Positions 1 through 6,279 of a stretch of DNA of 7,666 bases are shown here, one piece after another (positions within the stretch are counted from its first letter, which is position 1; each line of letters begins with the position of its first letter). The notes under the pieces are model-generated. The model made no database searches and was not told the origin of the DNA. It was given only the letters and a program-made list of their open reading frames with translations. A program made the translations under genes and the position numbers. The DNA comes from an uncultured Gammaproteobacteria bacterium (GTDB taxonomy: Bacteria > Pseudomonadota > Gammaproteobacteria > Steroidobacterales > Woeseiaceae). The stretch is from the NCBI GenBank assembly GCA_938003715.1, contig CALKYK010000272.1, positions 1 through 7,666 of the forward strand. Direction: 5' to 3'.

Positions 1-297
1 ATCGAGGACAAGGCTTCCGGGTGCGGCGACTTCGTCTCTGACCGCCTGCAGCGGCAGGTGCAGCAGCACTTCCTTGTCGTTCGCGTGCGCGAACTCGGCG
101 AGTGCACGGCCGCGCGGCGTGCCGGGCAGGATCGCGCATGCCACGGGTCCGGGCAGCGCGATCGCGCGCTGGCCCGCGGCAAAGTCGGACCCGAGGTCGT
201 CGAGGACGATGGCGATACGCGGCGTCTCGCCGGCCGTCGCAACGCCCGCGATCAGCGCGTAAATCGTGCCGAGTATTCGTGCCCTTGCCGGGAACAT
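1..297 (-). CDS. yibQ: Divergent polysaccharide deacetylase, YibQ family (N-terminal part, cut by window edge)
   Basis: The first 99 residues are visible; the gene runs off the left edge. A short hydrophobic N-terminus (about residues 8-22, ending ATAGE) looks like a signal peptide, so the protein is probably periplasmic. It is followed by a strand and a metal-site type motif, IAIVLDDLG (28-36, with the Asp pair at 33-34), then ALPGPV and ILPGTPRGRALA (47-68) and KEVLLHLPLQ (75-84, His80). These are the hallmark blocks of the YibQ branch of the NodB-like deacetylase fold. Members are presumed to act on envelope polysaccharide, but their substrate is not established. The ATG lies 7 bases after the stop of the S41 protease gene, with a GGCGGG stretch directly before it, so the two are probably co-transcribed. 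The same neighbours (protease and EnvC) are found next to yibQ in other gammaproteobacteria. The family call is firm; the exact reaction is unknown. Confidence 0.88.
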   Translation of the reverse strand, partial: MFPARARILGTIYALIAGVATAGETPRIAIVLDDLGSDFAAGQRAIALPGPVACAILPGTPRGRALAEFAHANDKEVLLHLPLQAVRDEVAAPGSLVLD

Positions 298-304
298 CCC
301 GCCG

Positions 305-1543
305 TCAGTCGTCGGCCCGGGAATGCATGTAGCCGCGCAGGAAGCGAAGCGCCTCGACGAGCTGCTGGTCGCCCTCGCGATCGAGGCTGGCGGACAGGCT
401 CTGGTCCGGGTGATAGCGGGAGCCCTCCACGACGATGTCCGGGGTCACGCCGGTGTCGTTGATCGATTCACCGGACGGAGTGAAATAGCGCGAGGTCGTC
501 AGCTTGATGGCGCGTCCCTGCGACAGCGGCATCACCGTCTGCACCAGGCCCTTGCCGAACGTGCGGGTGCCGATGACGGTCGCGCGATGATGGTCCTGCA
601 GCGCGCCGGCGACGATTTCCGAAGCCGAGGCAGAGCCGCGGTTGACCAGCACGGCGATCGCGGCGCCGTCGAGAATGTCGCCGCGGTGCGCGTTGCGTGT
701 GAAGCGGGATTCGGGTGTGCGGCCGACTGCCGACACGATGACGCCCCGGTCCAGGAACAGGTCGGAAATGTCCACGGCGGAATCGAGCATGCCGCCGGGG
801 TTGTTGCGCAGGTCGATGATCAGGCCGGTCAACATGTTGCCACTCGCCGACTGCGCGCTGTCGGTCATCTCGTCGATGGCGCGGCTTACCTCGTCGGCGG
901 TGGTCTCGTTGAACTGCGAAAGCCGGAGATAGCCGATCGAGCCGTCCAGCAGCTCGTGGCGCACGCTCGCAACCTGGATGTTCTGCCGCGTCAGGTCGAA
1001 ACTCAGCGGATCGTCGAAGCCGTCGCGGATCACCTCGATCGTGACCGTCGAGCCGGCGCGTCCGCGCATGCGCTCGATCGTTTCGTCGAGCCCGTCCTCC
1101 TCGACCGATACGCCGTCGATCGCGACGATGATGTCGCCGGTTTCGATGCCGGCGCGCTGGGCGGGGGTTCCGTCGATAGGCGACACGACGACAATCGCGC
1201 CATTCGCCGTGCTCACCTCGAGACCGACGCCGGAGTAGGCGCCGCTCGTCGAGATACGGATGTCCTTGTACTCGTTGGCGTCAAGAAACGCGGAATGCCG
1301 GTCGAGATCGCCGACCATGCCGCGGATCGCGTTGTCCAGGAGTTCGGCGTCATTGACCGGCTCGACGTACTCACGCTTGACGCGCTCCATCACCTCGGCA
1401 AGCAGCTCGGCCTGCGCGACCGACTGTTCGTGGCTGTCGGCGGCGAGGTGCCGGCGCTCCAGCACGCCGCCCAGAAGCGACAGGCTGACGCCCAGGATCG
1501 TGCCGATGACCAGTACCAGGATTCCCCGGGTTTTCAGGGACAT
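305..1543 (-). CDS. ctpA: S41 family carboxyl-terminal processing protease (CtpA/Prc type)
   Basis: This 412-residue protein is a tail-specific serine protease acting in the periplasm. Residues 6-26 form an N-terminal hydrophobic segment (uncleaved anchor or signal). A helical region with the family motif VKREYVEPV (55-63) follows, then a PDZ domain at about 100-185 (SGVGLEV, AGIETGDIIVAIDG). The peptidase core includes GYLRL (204-208), DLRNNPGG (244-251) and RGSASASEIVAGALQD (302-317). Ser306, Lys331 in GTRTFGKG and Gln335 have the spacing of the CtpB Ser-Lys-Gln triad, so the enzyme should be active. Length and layout match the short CtpA/CtpB class rather than the much longer E. coli Prc. 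The start is supported by a TGGAG ribosome site 5 bases upstream. Proteases of this class trim or degrade envelope proteins, including cell-wall hydrolases in Pseudomonas, which fits its place between envC and yibQ. The specific substrate here is inferred only. Confidence 0.95.
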   Translation of the reverse strand: MSLKTRGILVLVIGTILGVSLSLLGGVLERRHLAADSHEQSVAQAELLAEVMERVKREYVEPVNDAELLDNAIRGMVGDLDRHSAFLDANEYKDIRISTSGAYSGVGLEVSTANGAIVVVSPIDGTPAQRAGIETGDIIVAIDGVSVEEDGLDETIERMRGRAGSTVTIEVIRDGFDDPLSFDLTRQNIQVASVRHELLDGSIGYLRLSQFNETTADEVSRAIDEMTDSAQSASGNMLTGLIIDLRNNPGGMLDSAVDISDLFLDRGVIVSAVGRTPESRFTRNAHRGDILDGAAIAVLVNRGSASASEIVAGALQDHHRATVIGTRTFGKGLVQTVMPLSQGRAIKLTTSRYFTPSGESINDTGVTPDIVVEGSRYHPDQSLSASLDREGDQQLVEALRFLRGYMHSRADD

Positions 1544-1548
1544 AAATG

Positions 1549-1553
1549 CTCCA
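1549..1553 (-). promoter_or_regulatory. Ribosome binding site of the S41 protease
   Basis: On the minus strand TGGAG lies 5 bases before the ATG at 1543. It is the clearest Shine-Dalgarno sequence in the left block and fixes the protease start. Confidence 0.65.
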
Positions 1554-1674
1554 GAGCCCGCCAGCCGGCCTCTCTCGGGCGGCGGTCGGATGACGATATC
1601 ACAGCCCGCAGGCCAGTTCCGATGGCGGTTCCCGTTTTGTGAAACGCGACGCGGCGCACAACACGACGCGGCGT

Positions 1675-2838
1675 TCAGCGCGGCTGCGGCTGCCGGCTGA
1701 CCCAGGTGCGCGGATTCAGCGGCCGCGTGCCCTGCCGGATCTCGAAGTACAGCCCCGTTTGCGGCCGGCCGCCGCTGTCGCCGACAGTGGCGATCACGTC
1801 ACCGGGTGCGACCCAGTCGCCGGCCTCCTTCAACACGGTCTCGTTGTAGCCGTACAGCGTCATGTATCCCTCGCCGTGATCGACGATGACGAGCAGGCCC
1901 ATGCCCGCCAGCCAGTCGGCGAAGATGACCCGCCCGTGGTAGATCGCCCGCACGTCCTTGCCTCGCGGCGCGGCGAGCACGACACCGTTCCACTTCAGGC
2001 GCCCGTCCGCACGCGGCTGGCCGAAGTCGTGCAGAAGCGCGCCGGCAACGGGCCAGGTCAGTGCGCCCTTCAGCGCGCTGAACGGGTCTTCCGACGTGAT
2101 CGGGTAGTCGGAAAGTATGCTGGTGAGTTCCGCGATGAGGCGCTTCAGATCCTCTTCTTCCGCTGCCAGCCGCTCGATCTCGGAACCTTCCTCGTCGATT
2201 TTCCTGGCCAGCGATGCCAGCAGTTCCTGACGCTTGGCCTGTGCCGCATCCAGCTCCGTGAGTTCGGCATAGCGGGCGCGCGCCAGCGCCGCGATGCGCG
2301 CCTCCTCGCGCGCCGCCTGCTCGCGCAGTTCGGCCAGGTTGCCGATCGAGGCATTGACCGCATCGAGGTTCGCGCCACGATAGCGGCTCAGGTACCGGTG
2401 CCAGGTCATCAGCCGGCCGAGCATCGCCGGGTCACGCTGGTTCAGGAACAGGCGCATCCGTTCCTGGTTGCCGCTCGTGTACGCCGCCCGCACCTGTGTC
2501 GCGAGTTCCGCTGTCTCGCGTTCCAGGTTCTCGCGCTCCGCGGCGAGCTTGCCCTCGATCTCGATCTTCTGCCTTTCGCTGAAATCGCGCTGGCGCTCGA
2601 GGTCCCGTATCTCGATCCGGGTTTCGGCAATCCTGACCTCGGCAGCCTGCAGCTCACCGGTGATGCGGTCCCTGTCGGCGGCGCGCCGGTCCATGCTCTG
2701 CTTGAGTTCGCTGATGCGTTCGCGGACCACCTGCAGCTCCTGTTCCTTGATCTGCGTCAGGTCGGTGTCCTGGGCGCGTGCAGGAAGCGCGGCAAGAAGC
2801 GCCGCGGCGGTGGCGACAGCGAGGAACCGGTGCGTCAT
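1675..2838 (-). CDS. envC: Murein hydrolase activator EnvC (degenerate LytM/M23 domain)
   Basis: This 387-residue secreted protein activates the septal amidases (AmiA/AmiB in E. coli) during daughter-cell separation. A classic signal peptide spans residues 1-22, with likely cleavage after ALPARA. Two long charged coiled-coil stretches follow (about 25-115 and 165-245), rich in Glu, Arg, Ala and Leu, and separated by a linker. The C-terminal LytM domain covers about 260-380. Its zinc ligands are gone: the usual HxxxD site reads KWNGV (282-286) and the usual HLHFE reads GLYFE (362-366), as in E. coli EnvC. It is therefore an activator rather than an endopeptidase. The reading frame stays open upstream to 3204, but the ATG at 2838 gives the signal peptide, and anything longer would overlap the divergent yibN. 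No good Shine-Dalgarno is visible before this ATG. It shares an envelope role with the protease and yibQ downstream, but a gap of about 130 bases separates it from them. Confidence 0.94.
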   Translation of the reverse strand: MTHRFLAVATAAALLAALPARAQDTDLTQIKEQELQVVRERISELKQSMDRRAADRDRITGELQAAEVRIAETRIEIRDLERQRDFSERQKIEIEGKLAAERENLERETAELATQVRAAYTSGNQERMRLFLNQRDPAMLGRLMTWHRYLSRYRGANLDAVNASIGNLAELREQAAREEARIAALARARYAELTELDAAQAKRQELLASLARKIDEEGSEIERLAAEEEDLKRLIAELTSILSDYPITSEDPFSALKGALTWPVAGALLHDFGQPRADGRLKWNGVVLAAPRGKDVRAIYHGRVIFADWLAGMGLLVIVDHGEGYMTLYGYNETVLKEAGDWVAPGDVIATVGDSGGRPQTGLYFEIRQGTRPLNPRTWVSRQPQPR

Positions 2839-2892
2839 GGACGGCAAGTGTAATTTGCATTGCCGCGGGGTGCACCAGCGCGGTGCGGGCGC

Positions 2893-2901
2893 TGCTATAC
2901 T
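2893..2901 (+). promoter_or_regulatory. Candidate extended -10 promoter for the yibN-grxC-secB-gpsA operon
   Basis: TGC followed by TATACT (hexamer 2896-2901) matches an extended -10 element with five of six consensus bases. No convincing -35 is seen at 16-18 bases, which is tolerated by extended -10 promoters. It sits in the 117-base divergent gap between envC and yibN and would start RNA near 2908, giving a leader of roughly 48 bases. Confidence 0.4.
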
Positions 2902-2955
2902 TGCCGCCTTTGGCTTTCGCCCGCGGAAAACCGGGCAACGATCCCGAAACCCGGC

Positions 2956-3405
2956 ATGGACAGATTCCTGGAATTCGCCTCCAACCACCCGATTCTCGTC
3001 TCCGCGCTCCTGTTCAGTTTTTTCCTCGTGGTCTTCACGGAACTCAGGCGCAAGGCGCAAGGCGTCACCAGCGTCGAGCCGCAGGCGGCGGTCGGGCTGA
3101 TCAACAACGACGCCGTCGTCATCGACCTGCGCAGCCCGGAGGCGTTCTCGCGCGGCCACATCGTGAATGCGAAAAACATTCCGAACGACCAGCTGGATGC
3201 GCACCAGGACAAGATCGACAAGTGGAAGTCGAAACCGATTCTTGCCGTGTGTGACGCCGGCATCACGTCGTCGAGAGTGGTCGACCGGCTGCGCAAGGCG
3301 GGCATCGAAAGCGTCTATTCGCTGAAAGGCGGCATCACCGCCTGGACGCAGGCGAACCTGCCGCTGGTCACTGGCAAGAAAACCAGGGGCGGTAAGAAAG
3401 ACTGA
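2956..3405 (+). CDS. yibN: Membrane-anchored rhodanese-like protein YibN
   Basis: This 149-residue protein has one N-terminal membrane segment (about residues 12-28), a basic stretch, then a single rhodanese domain (about 40-137). Visible rhodanese features are VVIDLRSPEAFSRGHIVNAKNIP (53-76, read as consecutive blocks), Cys99 in the loop VCDAGITSSR (98-107), and the closing helix motif GGITAW (125-130). Cys99 is the persulfide-type active cysteine. The loop lacks the Arg-rich pattern of classical thiosulfate sulfurtransferases, so the sulfur donor is unclear. A lysine-rich tail ends the protein. The ATG at 2956 was chosen because it starts exactly at the conserved membrane segment; an upstream in-frame ATG at 2860 would add an unlikely extension across the candidate promoter. 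It is the first gene of a tight run, with grxC starting 2 bases after its stop, which fits a thiol and sulfur theme. The physiological role of YibN is not well defined. Confidence 0.9.
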   Translation: MDRFLEFASNHPILVSALLFSFFLVVFTELRRKAQGVTSVEPQAAVGLINNDAVVIDLRSPEAFSRGHIVNAKNIPNDQLDAHQDKIDKWKSKPILAVCDAGITSSRVVDRLRKAGIESVYSLKGGITAWTQANLPLVTGKKTRGGKKD

Positions 3406-3407
3406 CG

Positions 3408-3707
3408 ATGGCGGGCGCGCAGCGGATCCAGTTGTACGGCACCGAGACCTGCTCCTACTGCCTGGCGGCGCGCATGCTGTTGAAGAAGAAGAATCTGGAC
3501 TTCGAGGACATCACGGTATCCCGTGACGCGTCGCTCCGGGCAGAGATGGAAGAGCGCTCCGGGCGACGCACCGTGCCTCAGATCTTCATTGACGGGGAGG
3601 CGATCGGTGGCTTCGAGGAACTCTACGAACTCGATCGCGCCGGGGAACTGGATCGCTTGCTGGGATCGGACGAAGTGGAATCGAAAACGCAAAACGGACA
3701 GGACTAA
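3408..3707 (+). CDS. grxC: Glutaredoxin 3 (GrxC)
   Basis: This 99-residue cytosolic thiol-disulfide oxidoreductase uses glutathione to reduce disulfides and mixed disulfides. It has the thioredoxin fold: strand IQLYGTETC leads to the dithiol site C15-S-Y-C18, the cis-proline motif TVPQIFI spans 55-61 (Pro57), and the glutathione-binding turn GGFEEL spans 67-72. The usual Cys or Tyr after the Gly pair is Phe here. Length is slightly over the roughly 83 residues of E. coli GrxC because of a polar C-terminal tail (about 86-99). The gene starts 2 bases after yibN and ends 3 bases before secB, so translation is probably coupled. The yibN-grxC-secB order is conserved in gammaproteobacteria. Confidence 0.95.
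   Translation: MAGAQRIQLYGTETCSYCLAARMLLKKKNLDFEDITVSRDASLRAEMEERSGRRTVPQIFIDGEAIGGFEELYELDRAGELDRLLGSDEVESKTQNGQD
3700..3703 (+). promoter_or_regulatory. Ribosome binding site of secB
   Basis: AGGA lies 7 bases before the secB ATG and overlaps the last codons of grxC. It supports the ATG at 3711 and translation from the shared operon message. Confidence 0.5.
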
Positions 3708-3710
3708 GAC

Positions 3711-4214
3711 ATGGCAGAAAACGAACAAAAGGCGCCGGAAAAGCAGCTCGCAATCCAGAAGATCTACGTCAAGGACTTCTCCTTCGAGTCGCCGCATTCG
3801 CCGCAGATTTTCACGCAGCGCGAGTGGTCGCCGAAGACGGACCTGAACCTTCGCAGCGCGCATACCTCGGGGGCGGAAAACAGTCACGAAGTCGTGCTGA
3901 CGATTACCGTCGAGGCCAAGGAAGACGACAAGACCGTATTCCTCGTGGAACTGCACCAGGCGGGGCTCTTTCACATCTCCGGCTACACGCAGGACGAGTT
4001 CAAGGCGCTGGTCGGCAGCTTTTGCCCGAATATACTTTTCCCCTACGCGCGCGAGGCCATAGCGTCGATCGTGTCGCGCGGCGGTTTCCCGGAGTTCATC
4101 CTGCAGCCGATCAACTTCGATGCGCTGTACGCGCAGGGCATGGCGCAGGCACAGGCGCGCGCGGCTGCGGAGGCAGGCAGCGGCGAGGGCGGTTCCAACG
4201 GCGGTTCGGCCTAG
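3711..4214 (+). CDS. secB: Protein-export chaperone SecB
   Basis: This 167-residue cytosolic chaperone (a tetramer in the family) holds pre-proteins unfolded and hands them to SecA for export through SecYEG. Family blocks seen in order are IYVKDFSFESP (18-28), the strand with VVLTITVEAK (61-70), VELHQAGLFHI (79-89), CPNILFPYAREAI (105-117) and GGFPEFILQPINFDALY (124-140). It is about 12 residues longer than E. coli SecB. The extra part is an alanine, glutamine and glycine-rich tail (about 141-167) ending in a Gly/Ser stretch, probably disordered; its composition suggests recent low-complexity growth. It sits 3 bases after grxC and 12 bases before gpsA, the same order as in E. coli. SecB is largely limited to Proteobacteria, which helps place the organism. 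Its job fits the neighbouring exported envelope proteins, though no direct link can be shown from sequence. Confidence 0.97.
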   Translation: MAENEQKAPEKQLAIQKIYVKDFSFESPHSPQIFTQREWSPKTDLNLRSAHTSGAENSHEVVLTITVEAKEDDKTVFLVELHQAGLFHISGYTQDEFKALVGSFCPNILFPYAREAIASIVSRGGFPEFILQPINFDALYAQGMAQAQARAAAEAGSGEGGSNGGSA

Positions 4215-4226
4215 CCCGACGCCGCC

Positions 4227-5231
4227 GTGACCACGGCGCAACAGCCGATCGCGGTACTCGGGGCGGGCTCCTGGGGTACCGCGCTGGCGCTGCAGTTCGC
4301 CCGGAGCGGACGGGAGGTTCGCCTCTGGGGACGCGACGCAGAGCAGCTGGCCGCGATGCAGGCGGCACGCATCAACGAGCGCTACCTGCCCGATGCGCCG
4401 TTCCCGGACAACGTACTGGTCGAAGCGGATCTCGACAAGTGTGTTGCCGGCGTGCGCGACGTGCTGGTCTCGGTGCCGAGCCATGCGCTGCGCGAAACAC
4501 TGACGCAGGTTGCCCCGCTTCTCGACGCCGACGCCCGTGTCTGCTGGGCGACGAAAGGCTTCGAACTCGAAAGCGGCAAGCTGCCGCACCAGGTGGCCAC
4601 CGAGATTCTCGGCTCCGAGCGACCCATGGCTGTGCTTTCCGGGCCTACGTTCGCAAAAGAGGTCGGCATCGGCCTGCCGACCGCGATGACGATTGCGTCG
4701 AACGATCCGTCGTTCGCGTCCGAGCTCGCGGAGACTTTGTCCGGCGAAAACTTTCGCGCCTACACTTCCGATGACGTCATCGGCGTCGAGGTGGGCGGCG
4801 CGGTGAAGAACGTGCTCGCGATCGGCGCGGGCATTTCTGACGGCCTGGGTTTCGGCGCCAACACGCGCATTGCCCTGATCAATCGCGGACTGGTGGAGAT
4901 GACACGACTCGGCGTCGCGCTCGGCGCGCAGCAGGACACGTTCATGGGGCTCGCCGGCATGGGCGACCTGGTGCTCACCTGTACCGACGACCTGTCGCGC
5001 AATCGCCGCATGGGGCTCGCGCTTGCGAAGGGAAAAAGCATCGACGAGGCGCAGCGCGAGATCAAGCAGGTGGTGGAGGGCGTGCTCGCCGCCGAAGCGG
5101 TCAAGCGGGTCGCCGATTCACTGCACGTCGAAATGCCGATCAGCCAGCAGATCTACCGTATTCTTTACGAAGGTGTGCCACCGCGCGAGGCGGTCGGCGC
5201 GCTGATGGGCAGGGCCCTGAAACCCGAATAG
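4227..5231 (+). CDS. gpsA: NAD(P)-dependent glycerol-3-phosphate dehydrogenase
   Basis: This 334-residue cytosolic enzyme reduces dihydroxyacetone phosphate to sn-glycerol 3-phosphate, the backbone for phospholipid synthesis. The N-terminal Rossmann fold opens with AVLGAGSWGTALA (9-21). VPSHALRE (83-90), the substrate-side WATKG (107-111, Lys110) and LSGPTFAKEV (137-146) follow. The catalytic domain carries VEVGGAVKNVLAIGAGI (187-203, Lys194), GFGANTRIALINRG (208-221) and GLAGMGDLVLTCT (241-253). All key blocks are intact and the length is normal. The start is a GTG 12 bases after the secB stop. It places the Rossmann motif at the expected distance from the N-terminus, although no strong Shine-Dalgarno is visible. 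It is the last gene of the yibN operon. The cysE gene that follows gpsA in E. coli is not here; a convergent unrelated gene follows. Confidence 0.97.
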   Translation: MTTAQQPIAVLGAGSWGTALALQFARSGREVRLWGRDAEQLAAMQAARINERYLPDAPFPDNVLVEADLDKCVAGVRDVLVSVPSHALRETLTQVAPLLDADARVCWATKGFELESGKLPHQVATEILGSERPMAVLSGPTFAKEVGIGLPTAMTIASNDPSFASELAETLSGENFRAYTSDDVIGVEVGGAVKNVLAIGAGISDGLGFGANTRIALINRGLVEMTRLGVALGAQQDTFMGLAGMGDLVLTCTDDLSRNRRMGLALAKGKSIDEAQREIKQVVEGVLAAEAVKRVADSLHVEMPISQQIYRILYEGVPPREAVGALMGRALKPE

Positions 5232-5248
5232 CCGACCGCGTAGGTCGG
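5232..5248. terminator. Small hairpin between convergent gpsA and DUF3592 genes, possible terminator
   Basis: CCGACC (5232-5237) and GGTCGG (5243-5248) form a perfect 6-pair stem with a 5-base loop directly after the gpsA stop. On the plus strand it is followed by a weak T-containing stretch (TTAGCCTGTTCTTCT) rather than a clean T run, and the minus side has no better tract. It could end both convergent transcripts weakly. The right arm also resembles a common extragenic repeat (see findings). Confidence 0.4.
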
Positions 5249-5261
5249 TTAGCCTGTTCTT

Positions 5262-5738
5262 CTAGAAGTCGTAGCCGTCCCTCGGCGACTCCGGCTGCTT
5301 GCCGAAAGTGACCACGCCGCCTTTCCGGTAGATATATCCGGTAACCGCGACAACGATCAGGAAAAAGATACCGAGACCGGCAAGCCCGGCGGCCCTGAAC
5401 CAGAGACCGAGGCCGTCGTTGATCCTGACGGTCAGCGGAAACCGGGGATCGGTCGGGTCGTACAAAAGCTCCAGCTTTTCGCCTTCGAAATACGCGGGCG
5501 GACTCGTTGAGAAACCGGGTTCGTAATCGCGTTGTTTGCCTGCGTGGTCCGTGTAGCGAATGACGGGTCGATAAGTCGGGCCGTCCGAGCCTCCGATTTC
5601 TCGCATCCTCGTCACCTCGCCCGGCACTGACACCGCGACGTCGAGGAAAGCGGAAGTCCTGTCGTACTCGTAAAGCCCCCAAAGCAGGAAGCCTGCACCG
5701 ATGACCGAGAAAATCGCTGACAGGTGTCGAAACTTCAT
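5262..5738 (-). CDS. DUF3592-like small membrane protein of unknown function
   Basis: This 158-residue protein has two membrane segments (about 6-24 and 112-137) flanking a soluble, beta-rich middle (about 32-108), which is probably extracytoplasmic. The middle contains VPGEVTRMRE, YRPVIRYTD, FEGEKLELLYDP and a second DP, in the pattern of DUF3592 proteins (PVIRY-like strand, then xGExVxVxYDP). The C-terminal 20 residues are polar and cytosolic by this model. No catalytic residues are evident and no function is assigned. A GTG at 5747 would add three residues, but the ATG at 5738 has a GGGTGA ribosome site 5 bases upstream and is preferred. It lies 54 bases downstream of trmL on the same strand and may share its transcript. 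It occupies part of the interval where E. coli has cysE. Confidence 0.75.
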   Translation of the reverse strand: MKFRHLSAIFSVIGAGFLLWGLYEYDRTSAFLDVAVSVPGEVTRMREIGGSDGPTYRPVIRYTDHAGKQRDYEPGFSTSPPAYFEGEKLELLYDPTDPRFPLTVRINDGLGLWFRAAGLAGLGIFFLIVVAVTGYIYRKGGVVTFGKQPESPRDGYDF

Positions 5739-5743
5739 GATGG

Positions 5744-5749
5744 TCACCC
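5744..5749 (-). promoter_or_regulatory. Ribosome binding site deciding the DUF3592 gene start
   Basis: GGGTGA on the minus strand ends 5 bases before the ATG at 5738. The competing GTG at 5747 lies inside this motif, so the ATG is favoured. Confidence 0.5.
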
Positions 5750-5792
5750 GTTTGGTCGGTATTCGAAGATCAAGGTCCGATGACTGTCCTGG

Positions 5793-6257
5793 TCAGCGAC
5801 CGCCGGCAAAGCCGCACTGCCGCCAGGCCTCGAACACTACCACGGCTACCGAGTTCGACAGGTTAAGGCTGCGGTTACCCTCGCGCATCGGCAGGCGCAG
5901 TCGCTGTTCGTCGGGCAGCGAATCCAGCACCGATTGCGGGAGGCCGCGGGTTTCCGGTCCGAACAGGAACGCATCGCCTTCGCGGTACTGCACGTCTGTA
6001 TAGCGGGTGGCATTGCGTGTACTCAGGGCAAATACGCGCGGCCGGCCGAGCGAGTCGAGGCAGACGTCGAGAGCCGGGTGCGTCGCCACGTCGGCGAATT
6101 CGCGGTAGTCCAGCCCGGCGCGCTTCAGGCGCGGCTCGTCGAGCTCGAACCCCAGCGGCTCCACAAGGTGCAGCTCGGCGCCGGTATTGGCGCAAAGGCG
6201 TATGATATTGCCCGTGTTCGGCGGAATTTCCGGCTGGTAGAGGATGACGCGGAACAT
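5793..6257 (-). CDS. trmL: tRNA (cytidine(34)-2'-O)-methyltransferase TrmL
   Basis: This 154-residue SPOUT-class enzyme methylates the ribose 2'-OH of the wobble base (Cm34 or cmnm5Um34) in leucine tRNAs in E. coli, using S-adenosylmethionine. It is a minimal, single-domain trefoil-knot protein. Visible motifs are YQPEIPPNTGNIIRLCANTG (7-26), RAGLDYREF (46-54), the knot motif LFGPETRGLP (98-107), and LPM then SLNLSNSVAVVVFEAWRQ (130-147). It matches E. coli TrmL closely over its whole length. The frame remains open to 6311, but the family start is the ATG at 6257 (MFRVILYQPEIPP), which gives normal length; the ribosome site is weak. It is divergent from the dihydroorotate dehydrogenase gene. 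trmL near secB and ntrC is a recurring gammaproteobacterial arrangement. Confidence 0.95.
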   Translation of the reverse strand: MFRVILYQPEIPPNTGNIIRLCANTGAELHLVEPLGFELDEPRLKRAGLDYREFADVATHPALDVCLDSLGRPRVFALSTRNATRYTDVQYREGDAFLFGPETRGLPQSVLDSLPDEQRLRLPMREGNRSLNLSNSVAVVVFEAWRQCGFAGGR

Positions 6258-6279
6258 GGCCGCCGATTGTGCCCCAGCC

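Noticed and set aside
266..1642. Long plus-strand open frame (458 codons) opposite the S41 protease
   Set aside because: It is a shadow frame in GC-rich DNA. The minus strand encodes a complete protease with intact PDZ and catalytic motifs, while this translation has no recognisable domain.
1639..2853. Long plus-strand open frame (404 codons) opposite envC
   Set aside because: A shadow of EnvC. The minus frame has a signal peptide, coiled coils and a LytM domain; this one is Arg/Leu/Ala-rich with no family features.
2839..3204. Extension of the envC frame upstream of 2838
   Set aside because: It would run antisense through yibN and hide the evident signal peptide in the middle of the protein.
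3315..4589. Long minus-strand open frame (424 codons) opposite grxC, secB and gpsA
   Set aside because: It spans three clearly real genes on the other strand and has no recognisable domain; antisense to conserved coding sequence.
5259..5268. Ten-base palindrome CTTCTAGAAG at the end of the DUF3592 gene
   Set aside because: It is short, overlaps the stop codon, and has no loop or T run. Likely chance.
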